This document shows, in pieces, positions 1 through 5,966 of a stretch of DNA of 6,594 nt. The translations under genes were made by a program, and so were the position numbers. The stretch's first letter is position 1. Every line of letters starts with the position of its first letter. The notes beneath the pieces were generated by a model. It ran no database searches. It was given only the letters and a program-made list of their open reading frames with translations, and had not been told where the DNA came from. Source of the DNA: Acidobacteriota bacterium (GTDB lineage Bacteria; Acidobacteriota; HRBIN11). The stretch lies in the NCBI GenBank assembly GCA_025061865.1, contig JANXAA010000126.1, forward strand, positions 1-6,594, in the 5' to 3' direction.

Positions 1-60
1 AGCTTAGTAAATTCCGTATTTCATATTTAATTTTTTAAATAATATATTTTATGAGAGGGC
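1..60. other. A+T-rich non-coding tail downstream of the membrane protein gene
   Basis: These 60 bases contain almost no G+C until position 54, in strong contrast to the adjoining gene. They hold a short A/T dyad at 25-40 (ATTTAA, four T, TTAAAT). For leftward transcription this lies just after the stop codon of the membrane protein gene, but there is no G+C-rich hairpin followed by a T run, so it is not a canonical intrinsic terminator. No gene is seen. Confidence 0.5.
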
Positions 61-732
61 TTACCTGATAAAGGCCAGCGAGACCCAGAGGCCGGCGATG
101 ATCAGGGCGACGGCCCACAGGACTTCCAGATTAAACCAGGCCCGCCGCAAGAAGGCCAAGCCGACTTTCTCATAAACGACGAAGGCCACTAAGACCATCA
201 CCAGTAGGTAGACGGCTGTGTGCCAGGCGACGGCCGCCAGACCCAGGCCCCAGCTCCCGACGGGGTCGGAGTCCACCGCGTCGGGGGTCACCGTCGTCAG
301 CCCGTGATGATGGCTACTCTCGGTGGGTGAAGTTTCCAGCAAGACCGGCACCAGCATAAGGCCCGCTCCATGACCCGTCGCCATCAGGAAGGACCACAAG
401 ACGAGGTCCCGAAAGCCGACCCGCAAGCCGACCCAGCGGGGGTGCCGGGTCCGGACGAGGCGGTACAGTCCAAAGGCGATCAAGACGGCCGCCGCCAGGC
501 CCCGCAGGAGGCCCTGGGGTAGACGGAGCTGGAGACCTGACAGGACGGCCGCCACGAGGCCGATAGAGGCGAAGTGACCTATCGTGATCGGGACCAAAGC
601 CCCTACGACAGCTCGACGGCTCCGCTCCTGAAGCCCCAGGGCCACGGCAAAGAGCCAGCCCATCGCCGGATTGACGCCGTGATAGGCTCCAAGTAGGGCC
701 AGGGTCAGCCAGAACCCGAGGCCCCCCGTCAT
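61..732 (-). CDS. Six-helix integral membrane protein with intramembrane histidines, possible metal transporter
   Basis: A 223-residue protein with six predicted hydrophobic helices (about 5-33, 43-65, 75-93, 108-132, 161-187, 197-221). Helix 1 carries YHGVNPAMGW (H18, N21, P22), helix 2 has GH (H53), helix 4 has GHG (H121) and helix 5 has WH (H171). The loop between helices 4 and 5 contains SSHHHG (141-143). Histidines inside helices plus a His-rich loop recall Ni/Co and related metal permeases (RcnA/NicO, UreH, HupE), whose first helix also bears an H-x-x-x-P/D type signature; I cannot assign it firmly to one of these. The ATG at 732 lies 15 nt after the SBP56 stop codon, so the two are almost certainly cotranscribed. 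A GGACGGAAG stretch precedes the start as a weak ribosome site. Membrane location is well supported; the transported substrate is inference. It could instead be an uncharacterised membrane oxidoreductase partner. Confidence 0.8.
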   Translation of the reverse strand: MTGGLGFWLTLALLGAYHGVNPAMGWLFAVALGLQERSRRAVVGALVPITIGHFASIGLVAAVLSGLQLRLPQGLLRGLAAAVLIAFGLYRLVRTRHPRWVGLRVGFRDLVLWSFLMATGHGAGLMLVPVLLETSPTESSHHHGLTTVTPDAVDSDPVGSWGLGLAAVAWHTAVYLLVMVLVAFVVYEKVGLAFLRRAWFNLEVLWAVALIIAGLWVSLAFIR

Positions 733-747
733 AGCTTCCGTCCAGTC

Positions 748-2145
748 CTACGACGGATAGCAGAACGAGTCCGACGAGGCGTCTCCGCCTTCCAGGCGGA
801 CCTGGTGGGCTCGATAGTCACCGAACTCGACGAAGAAGTCCCGGTCCGCTGCAAGGCCACCCTGGGGGTCGGCGTTGAGCTTGACCATCCAGCTCCGGAT
901 GCCGTCCGGATAGAAGATGGGGTCCCAAGGGAGATACAAGGAGTTCGTTACATACACCCGACGACCGTCTCGGCTGACCTCCACCATCTGGGGTCCACCG
1001 TTGAGGGGACGCTCCGGATTCTTGGGATGGGGTGCCCGTCGAACAATCCCACCGAGCTGGACGGTCCCCGTTAGCTTCGGACGGAAGGGGTCGGAGACGT
1101 CATACTGCCGGAGCTCGCCCGTGCCCCAGCAAGAGACATACAGGAAGCGGTCGTCCAGAGAAAGGTCGATGTCCGTCACGAGGGGCGGGACGGCTTTGAA
1201 GTCCTTCAAGATGGGGGGCAGCTGGTCGGGGTTGGCCGGCTCGGCTGGAATTTCGATGACCTTCTGAACGTTCCAAGAACCGTTGGTCCGGTGCCACAGC
1301 CAAATGGAGGACGACAAGTCCTTCAACGAGAGGACGACATTGAAGAAGCCGTATGCCTTCGCCGGGTCGTGGGCCGGCCGGAGCTCGAGGACCATCTGGT
1401 GCTCGGGACCGAGGTCTAGGGCCTGCACGTGCCGACGGCGCCGGAGGTCCCAGATGTGGATGCGATGGCCGTAACGGCTATTCAAGAGAGCCTCCACGTC
1501 GACACCATTTTCGATCATATGGGGCGTACCCCATTCGCTGGTGATCATCACGTCATAACCCAGATGCCACCAGAAGTCGTAAGCCAGGAACTGAGGCCCC
1601 CGGTCGACTTCCCAGCGACCCAGGACTTCGAAGGTATCGTGGTCGAGGATGAAAATACCGCCCGGGCCATCGCCTTCGGGGTTGCCCAGGGCACTGATGT
1701 AGATTCCGTTCGGTCCACAGTGGACCGTATGGAGCCGAGAGTAGCCCGTCCGTCGGGCGACCTCCTGGGGTTCGATGATCTTTACAATCGGCGGATTGTG
1801 GGGATCCAGTTTGGTGTCCAGGATGTAAATCCGAGACGACCGCAGGCCAGGAACGACCAAATACCGGCGCTCGACGTGAGGATGGGGCGCATTGGGACAG
1901 AGGGCCGAACTGCAGGCGTTCCAACCGAAGTGGTGGAGTTCATCGCCAGGATAGGGAAGCTCGGTCCGGCCGACGATCCGGCTATACGTAGGCGATCGGG
2001 GGTCGACGTCCACGACGGCCATGGCGTCGGGGCGACTGTCGCCATTGGGATTAATCGTCGCCACATAGGCCAGCCGTTCCGGTGGGGCTTGCATGGCCAG
2101 CTTGGGAGACGGATAAAATGTCGGGTCTGGACGCCACATCACCAC
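748..2145 (-). CDS. Selenium-binding protein / methanethiol oxidase family (SBP56)
   Basis: A 465-residue protein that aligns from end to end with the SELENBP1/SBP56 family, a seven-bladed beta-propeller. In this family human SELENBP1 and bacterial MtoX oxidise methanethiol to formaldehyde, H2S and H2O2, with copper reported as needed. Family landmarks seen here: VDVDPRSPTY (45-54), DELHHFGWNACSS (68-80; C78 matches the selenium-linked Cys of the animal protein), LHTVHCG (138-144), FEVLGRWE, YDFWW (189-193), LSLDDRFLYVSCW (328-340), RQYDVSDP, NGGPQMVEVSRDGRRVYVT (382-400) and the end GGDASSDSFCYP. There is no signal peptide, so it is probably cytoplasmic, unlike the secreted MtoX described in methylotrophs. 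AAGGAGG lies 6 nt before the chosen GTG at 2145; an in-frame GTG at 2142 or the ATG at 2139 are alternatives. It is first in a two-gene unit with the membrane protein. The family is certain; methanethiol as the real substrate is inferred. Confidence 0.95.
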   Translation of the reverse strand: MVMWRPDPTFYPSPKLAMQAPPERLAYVATINPNGDSRPDAMAVVDVDPRSPTYSRIVGRTELPYPGDELHHFGWNACSSALCPNAPHPHVERRYLVVPGLRSSRIYILDTKLDPHNPPIVKIIEPQEVARRTGYSRLHTVHCGPNGIYISALGNPEGDGPGGIFILDHDTFEVLGRWEVDRGPQFLAYDFWWHLGYDVMITSEWGTPHMIENGVDVEALLNSRYGHRIHIWDLRRRRHVQALDLGPEHQMVLELRPAHDPAKAYGFFNVVLSLKDLSSSIWLWHRTNGSWNVQKVIEIPAEPANPDQLPPILKDFKAVPPLVTDIDLSLDDRFLYVSCWGTGELRQYDVSDPFRPKLTGTVQLGGIVRRAPHPKNPERPLNGGPQMVEVSRDGRRVYVTNSLYLPWDPIFYPDGIRSWMVKLNADPQGGLAADRDFFVEFGDYRAHQVRLEGGDASSDSFCYPS

Positions 2146-2151
2146 GGTCAG

Positions 2152-2158
2152 CCTCCTT
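2152..2158 (-). promoter_or_regulatory. Ribosome binding site of the SBP56 gene
   Basis: AAGGAGG on the minus strand, a near-perfect Shine-Dalgarno. It is 6 nt from the GTG at 2145, 9 nt from the GTG at 2142 and 12 nt from the ATG at 2139, so spacing favours one of the GTG codons. Confidence 0.75.
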
Positions 2159-2190
2159 GTTAGTGGGCTCGGGATAAATATCTATGCGTT

Positions 2191-2217
2191 TTATAAGCAA
2201 TCTTATCTTGCTTATAA
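2191..2217. promoter_or_regulatory. Perfect inverted repeat, candidate operator for the SBP56 unit
   Basis: Arms TTATAAGCAA (2191-2200) and TTGCTTATAA (2208-2217) are exact reverse complements with a 7-nt centre. The right arm also lies inside a full 10-bp palindrome GCTTATAAGC (2210-2219), and the octamer TTATAAGC recurs in direct orientation at 2191 and 2212, exactly 21 bp or about two helical turns apart. It lies over the predicted -10 and start region of the leftward promoter, where a repressor would sit. I do not recognise the motif as that of a named regulator family. Confidence 0.6.
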
Positions 2218-2244
2218 GCTAAACCAGAACAGGACTTTTGTCAA
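2216..2244 (-). promoter_or_regulatory. Candidate sigma70-type promoter for the SBP56 unit
   Basis: On the minus strand a perfect TTGACA (2244-2239) is followed after 17 nt by TAGCTT (2221-2216), which keeps the key T, A and final T of a -10 box. A TATAAG lies slightly further on but at too long a spacing. The start would fall near 2209, giving a leader of about 64 nt. The -35 and spacing are good and the -10 is weak, so a regulated promoter is plausible. Confidence 0.45.
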
Positions 2245-2288
2245 GCTTGGAGCGAGACCTGGATATCGCCTAACGGGATCGAAAGCAC

Positions 2289-2339
2289 CCAGAGACACGA
2301 CACCGGAAAACCCCAACCGGCGGAGACACCTGTCTCTGG
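2289..2339. repeat. Inverted repeat CCAGAGACA / TGTCTCTGG with a nested dyad
   Basis: CCAGAGACA (2289-2297) is the exact reverse complement of TGTCTCTGG (2331-2339). Inside it, CCGG at 2303-2306 and 2317-2320 could extend a stem. The right arm also forms a tight palindrome, GAGACA-CC-TGTCTC (2323-2336). As RNA it could fold into a long hairpin after the carboxylate-amine ligase gene, but no U run follows on the minus strand. As DNA the tight dyad looks like a protein-binding site roughly 80-90 bp upstream of the SBP56 -35 box. Confidence 0.45.
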
Positions 2340-2393
2340 TCTACCGACAAGCGTTCCGGATCGGTTCGGGCAGGGGGATGAAAGTAGGGGCAC

Positions 2394-3506
2394 CTACTCA
2401 ATGCCTTCATAAGTCTCCCGGATGATATGGTCGACGACCGCCCGAAAATCTCCCGTCCTCTGATAGACGGCCAGTTGGCGGTCTGCACTCGTGCCTTCCT
2501 CCAGGATTCGGTAGGCGTATTCGACCTCTCGCCGACTCCCCAGCTCATCGACGACGTCGCCGATGAACCATTCGATCAGTTCCTTGATCAGGTCCCGTGC
2601 GGGCAGCTCTTGCTGTTTGCCGAAATCGATAAGTTTTCCGTTGAGGCCATAGCGCATGGCGCGCCATTTATTTTCTTCGATCAGCTCAGCCGAGTAGACC
2701 CGAAAAGTCATATTGTCTCGACGGAGTTTCCAGATTTTCGCGACAATAGCCTGGCAGATGGCGGCAATGCAGACGACCTCGTCTACACGAGTACAGGCGT
2801 CGCAAATTCGAAACTCCAAGGTCGGATACCGTACACTGGGTCGGATATCCCACCAAATTTTGGTGCCATCGGGGATGCAGTTCGTCTTGACCAGGGTATC
2901 GACTAAGTAGTTAAAATCTGCCCATGATTGAAAGGGTCTGGGAATGCCGGTGCGGGGAAAATTTCGAAAAATGACACTCCGATACGACTTCAAGCCCGTG
3001 TGACGGCCCATCCAGAAGGGAGAGCTCGTCGAGAGAGCCAGTAAGTGGGGGAGCATGTAACGAGCCACGTTCAGGGCGTCGATACGAAACTCGGGGTCCT
3101 CGACGCCGATGTGCACGTGAGTTCCGAAGATCAAGAGCCGTTGAGCCAGCTCTTGCATGTCTTGTTTGACACCTAGGTAGCGTTCCAGGGGAGTAATTTC
3201 CTGGTTCAACCAGGAAGAGAAGGGATGAGTGCCGGCCGAGGCGATGCGTAAACCATGCTGGGCTGCCAATTCGGCCACCGTTTTGCGGAGTCGGATGAGT
3301 TCTGTCCGGACCTCGGCAGGGGTCCGGCAGATACGGGTCCCGATCTCGACGATCGACTGATGGAGCTCGGGTTTGATCTGCTCCCGCAGGAGGAGCTTGC
3401 CGCGGTCTAAGATCTGAGTGATATACGAACGTAGCTCGCGGGTTTCCGGGTCGATAATTTGGAGTTCTTCTTCGACGCCAATAGTCAGGGAGGGAGGCTG
3501 CATCAT
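2394..3506 (-). CDS. YbdK-type carboxylate-amine ligase (glutamate-cysteine ligase family 2)
   Basis: A 370-residue enzyme of the GCS2 family, close to the usual length of about 370. Members use ATP to activate a carboxylate as acyl phosphate and join it to an amine; E. coli YbdK shows weak gamma-glutamylcysteine synthetase activity, but the natural substrates of most members are unknown. Hallmarks: GVEEEL near the N-terminus (10-15), EIGT, THVHIG (129-134), SSPFW (161-165) followed by TGLKSYR, WWDIRPS and YPTLEFRICD (227-236). An in-frame extension to 3680 exists, but it is low-complexity, Pro/Arg-rich and overlaps the end of the preceding ligase gene, so I start at the tandem ATG at 3506/3503, where the family homology begins. 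Only a weak GGGG lies upstream. It is the last gene of the four-gene cluster, 73 nt after the circularly permuted ligase gene. The family is certain; the substrate is unknown. Confidence 0.93.
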   Translation of the reverse strand: MMQPPSLTIGVEEELQIIDPETRELRSYITQILDRGKLLLREQIKPELHQSIVEIGTRICRTPAEVRTELIRLRKTVAELAAQHGLRIASAGTHPFSSWLNQEITPLERYLGVKQDMQELAQRLLIFGTHVHIGVEDPEFRIDALNVARYMLPHLLALSTSSPFWMGRHTGLKSYRSVIFRNFPRTGIPRPFQSWADFNYLVDTLVKTNCIPDGTKIWWDIRPSVRYPTLEFRICDACTRVDEVVCIAAICQAIVAKIWKLRRDNMTFRVYSAELIEENKWRAMRYGLNGKLIDFGKQQELPARDLIKELIEWFIGDVVDELGSRREVEYAYRILEEGTSADRQLAVYQRTGDFRAVVDHIIRETYEGIE

Positions 3507-3508
3507 AG

Positions 3509-3577
3509 GAGCCCCATGGGTAGGGATTACGGCGCTGGGTCCGGGTGTTGGGTTCTGTGGCAAGAACTGTGGGGCTC
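3509..3577. repeat. Inverted repeat spanning the gap before the carboxylate-amine ligase start
   Basis: GAGCCCCA (3509-3516) and TGGGGCTC (3570-3577) are exact reverse complements. In the minus-strand mRNA one arm starts 2 nt after the stop codon of the permuted ATP-grasp gene and the other ends 2 nt before the ATG at 3506, covering its only GGGG ribosome-binding candidate. A smaller stem GTTCT/AGAAC (3552-3567) and a duplicated CTGTGG (3555, 3567) lie between them. The pairing could limit initiation of the last gene. Eight bases over a 53-nt loop may also be chance. Confidence 0.3.
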
Positions 3578-3579
3578 TT

Positions 3580-4935
3580 TCAACGTTTCTGAAACAAGAC
3601 GGTCGGCGGCTCGGAACCGCCGCCGGCGGTGACATTGAGAAGGGCCTCCGTCGATAATCGCGTGAGACAGCTCTCTCCATAGGCGCCGTAGAATACGAAG
3701 GGGTCCGTGTCTTGAAAGCGATCGATCAACTGGACTTGACCGTCCACGATACTAGGGTAGGGCTCTGAGGGGATAGGGACCCGCCGCTGGACGACAAAGG
3801 GTTCTTGTAGGGCCTGCCGGACCTTGGCTTCCCACTCAGTAGCTGAAGTCAACCATCCGAGGACCACGCCCTTACCGCCGTATTCGTCGTTAGGTTTCAG
3901 CACCCATTGTGCCCGGTCTTTTAGGATGAAAGGAATCAAGTCGACCCGGCGTCCTTGGAAGGTCGTGTACCGTTCTTGGACGAGTCGAGTCCAAGGGATA
4001 TGGCGATCGATAGCCCGGCGTTCAGCGGCGGTGAACAGGTCGGCGTTCCGTTCATCGCTTAGGACGGCTAAGCTAGCCTTTTTGTGGAGGATCTTACAGG
4101 GGAAGGGGTTGACCATACAGACATTTCGGTCCCGGACCGCTTGGATGACCGGGTGGTCCAAGCCACCTTGTCGTAAGAGTTCGTTAATCAGAACACGTTT
4201 ATAAATTAAATCGATTTTGAAATCGCCCGCCATCAGCCGGTCGTTCCGATACTCGACATCTCGAGGATCGACAATACGACAAGGGATACCTTGAGAGATC
4301 AGGTAATTGGCAAACAGGACAAACTCGCTATAAGTCGGTACCTCCTGCCAGTCCAGGATGGCTACATTGGGCCGGTCGCGCCGTCCACTCCACTGTCGGT
4401 AGGCATGCAAGAGGGCGTGCAAGGTGTGATGGCAGGCTAACATCGGCTGGACTTGATAGAAGCGCAGGAACTCCCGCATGACGGGGAGACCCAGGAAAAC
4501 TTCGGTCAAGGCGTCCTGGTAGGCAGGGCCAGCAGGCGTCTCGGCATTGTACTCCGTAAAGTACAGCTCCCCTGTCGCGGGGCTCAAGAAGCCGTCTAAT
4601 CGAGAGAGGGGGGCTACGGGCTCGAAGCCGGGGTCGATAGGGATGAGAGCCTCGTCTTCAGGGGTGAGGCCGAACTGAGACCGAAATTGAGGGTCATGGA
4701 GAGCCCGTCGATAGACCTTATCGAATGCCCGGAGGAGAATCCGAACCCGGCTTTGGAGGTAACGGTACTGGGCCGGCGTCAAAAATCGAGGGCGGAGGAC
4801 CATGCACAGGGGCCGAGGACCAAAGAATAGCCCCTTACGGCGTAGCTGTTGGTCCAATTGGTCTTGGCTATCATGAGCGAGAGTATCCCGCTCCAAGAGC
4901 CCATGGTATATCCGAATCGCTTCCGAAAGGCTCAT
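3580..4935 (-). CDS. Circularly permuted (type 2) ATP-grasp ligase
   Basis: A 451-residue protein resembling the circularly permuted ATP-grasp family, which forms amide or peptide bonds through acyl phosphates. The order of motifs shows the permutation. The metal-binding element LYFTEYNAETPAG (124-136) comes first. It is followed by VAILDW and a Rossmann-like stretch, LIYKR (243-247) and NPFPCKILHKK (276-286). The nucleotide-binding VLKPNDEYGGKGV (345-357; K347 and the Gly loop) and the hinge EPFVVQ (378-383) come only near the C-terminus, before FYGAYGESCLTRLST (415-429). ATG at 4935 is preferred: AAAGGA lies 10 nt upstream and the gap from the preceding gene is 23 nt. An open extension to 5097 overlaps that gene and shows no homology. 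Tight spacing implies cotranscription with the RimK-like ligase. The family is clear, while the acid and amine substrates cannot be read from the sequence. The C-terminal LNVTAGGGSEPP resembles the end of many of these enzymes. Confidence 0.9.
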   Translation of the reverse strand: MSLSEAIRIYHGLLERDTLAHDSQDQLDQQLRRKGLFFGPRPLCMVLRPRFLTPAQYRYLQSRVRILLRAFDKVYRRALHDPQFRSQFGLTPEDEALIPIDPGFEPVAPLSRLDGFLSPATGELYFTEYNAETPAGPAYQDALTEVFLGLPVMREFLRFYQVQPMLACHHTLHALLHAYRQWSGRRDRPNVAILDWQEVPTYSEFVLFANYLISQGIPCRIVDPRDVEYRNDRLMAGDFKIDLIYKRVLINELLRQGGLDHPVIQAVRDRNVCMVNPFPCKILHKKASLAVLSDERNADLFTAAERRAIDRHIPWTRLVQERYTTFQGRRVDLIPFILKDRAQWVLKPNDEYGGKGVVLGWLTSATEWEAKVRQALQEPFVVQRRVPIPSEPYPSIVDGQVQLIDRFQDTDPFVFYGAYGESCLTRLSTEALLNVTAGGGSEPPTVLFQKR

Positions 4936-4958
4936 CCTGAACAAATCCTTTACGATGT

Positions 4959-5924
4959 CTATTGAGTCTCCGTGCGGGATGTCTCCCCTGAATCGACCCC
5001 ACCGCTTAGGAGCCGGTCCCACCGAGGCGTAGTCTGAGGTGCCCGGGGCATCTTCGCCAATCGGATGGCCATGTCGGCCATGTGTCGGACGGCCCACTCA
5101 AAAAAAGTCGGTGTAATCGAGTAGTAATCCAGGTCCGGAGCCGGGTTCATGAAATCGATCGCGTAAGGAATTCCATCCCGTATGGCCCATTCGACGGTGT
5201 TCATATCGTATCCCAGGGCCTGTACGATAGTCAAAGACTCTCGGACGATCCGCTCATAGAGGTCAGGCGGCAGAAATTCCTTTTCCGGGATATACCGACG
5301 CGCCCTGGGATCGTACTTCATGACAAGGACTTCTTGTTGCCCCAAACACAGACAGCGGATATATTCCTGCCAATCGATATATTCTTGAAGAATCATCGTT
5401 CTCAGGCCAGACTGGTTATAATAGTGGATAACTTCTTCGAGGGAATGGCATATATAGACGTCTTTCCAGCCGCCGCCGTGAGCATCTTTGAGAACGCAGG
5501 GCAAGCCTACGTAATGGAGGATGCCCCACCAATCCAAGGGGTAGATCAAGTTGCGTAGACTTTCAGGATGCCGGATACCCGGTACGTACTCTTTGTTGGG
5601 GAGGACTACTGTCTTGGGACTAGCAATGCCCAATCGGGTCAAAAGCGAAGCCCCGAAAAACTTGTCATCTGCTGACCACATGAAGGGATTGTTGACGACC
5701 CGAACACCTTGGAGTACGGCGTGTTTAAGGAAGGTTCGGTAGTAGGGGACCTCGTGAGAAATCCGGTCGATAATGACAGCGTAGGGGACGGGGTCGTCCA
5801 TACGGGTGCCGCCCAACTTGACGAATTCTGCCGTGACGCCTGCTTTCCGTTGGCGGACTTCTTCGATAAAGGCCGTCGGAAAAGATTGCTCCATGCCGAC
5901 TAGCAGTCCGATCTTCAACTCCAT
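4959..5924 (-). CDS. RimK-like ATP-grasp domain ligase
   Basis: A 321-residue ATP-grasp enzyme in the usual, non-permuted order. The N-terminal Rossmann-like part starts KIGLLVGME. RVVNNPFMWSADDKF (75-89) matches the linker that enters the ATP-grasp fold in RimK and D-Ala-D-Ala-ligase-like proteins. The nucleotide-binding segment is PCVLKDAHGGGWKDV (142-156, K146 and the Gly loop), the hinge and substrate region is ILQEYIDWQEYIR (178-190), and the metal-binding end is VEWAIRDG then YAIDFMNP (244-261). The last 30 residues are polar and probably disordered. ATG at 5924 is chosen because AGGAG sits 5 nt upstream; a GTG at 5957 would add 11 residues without a better ribosome site. It lies 42 nt downstream of the esterase and 23 nt upstream of the permuted ATP-grasp gene. 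Such enzymes join a carboxylate to an amine using ATP; the actual substrate is unknown. Confidence 0.92.
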   Translation of the reverse strand: MELKIGLLVGMEQSFPTAFIEEVRQRKAGVTAEFVKLGGTRMDDPVPYAVIIDRISHEVPYYRTFLKHAVLQGVRVVNNPFMWSADDKFFGASLLTRLGIASPKTVVLPNKEYVPGIRHPESLRNLIYPLDWWGILHYVGLPCVLKDAHGGGWKDVYICHSLEEVIHYYNQSGLRTMILQEYIDWQEYIRCLCLGQQEVLVMKYDPRARRYIPEKEFLPPDLYERIVRESLTIVQALGYDMNTVEWAIRDGIPYAIDFMNPAPDLDYYSITPTFFEWAVRHMADMAIRLAKMPRAPQTTPRWDRLLSGGVDSGETSRTETQ

Positions 5925-5925
5925 A

Positions 5926-5936
5926 GCCACTCCTCT
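5926..5936 (-). promoter_or_regulatory. Ribosome binding site of the RimK-like ligase gene
   Basis: On the minus strand GAGAGGAG lies directly upstream, with 5 nt (TGGCT) between AGGAG and the ATG at 5924. It decides the start over the upstream GTG at 5957. Confidence 0.7.
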
Positions 5937-5966
5937 CGCAAAAGGGGCGATTTCCACATTGGCCTT

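Larger units (their letters stand above)
2146..2393. other. Intergenic region between the ligase cluster and the SBP56 unit
   Basis: This 248-nt gap has no supportable gene. From right to left it holds the end of the ligase cluster at 2394, the GAGACA/TGTCTC dyads (2289-2339), the candidate promoter (2216-2244), the A+T-rich operator-like repeat (2191-2217) and the SBP56 ribosome site. No U-tract terminator is visible after the ligase stop codon, so read-through from the cluster into the SBP56 unit is possible. Confidence 0.7.

Noticed and set aside
1429..2163. A 244-codon open frame on the plus strand opposite the SBP56 gene
   Set aside because: It lies entirely antisense to a clear SBP56 gene, has no recognisable family motif and is expected from G+C-rich codon bias.
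2289..2339. Intrinsic terminator for the ligase cluster
   Set aside because: The stem is not G+C-rich and compact, and no U run follows it on the minus strand.
3507..3680. N-terminal extension of the carboxylate-amine ligase to an upstream ATG at 3680
   Set aside because: The added 58 residues are Pro/Arg/Ser-rich, overlap the conserved end of the preceding ligase gene, and precede the GVEEE motif, where family members normally begin.
4936..5097. N-terminal extension of the permuted ATP-grasp protein to 5097
   Set aside because: It would overlap the end of the RimK-like ligase gene, shows no family similarity, and the ATG at 4935 has a suitable ribosome site.
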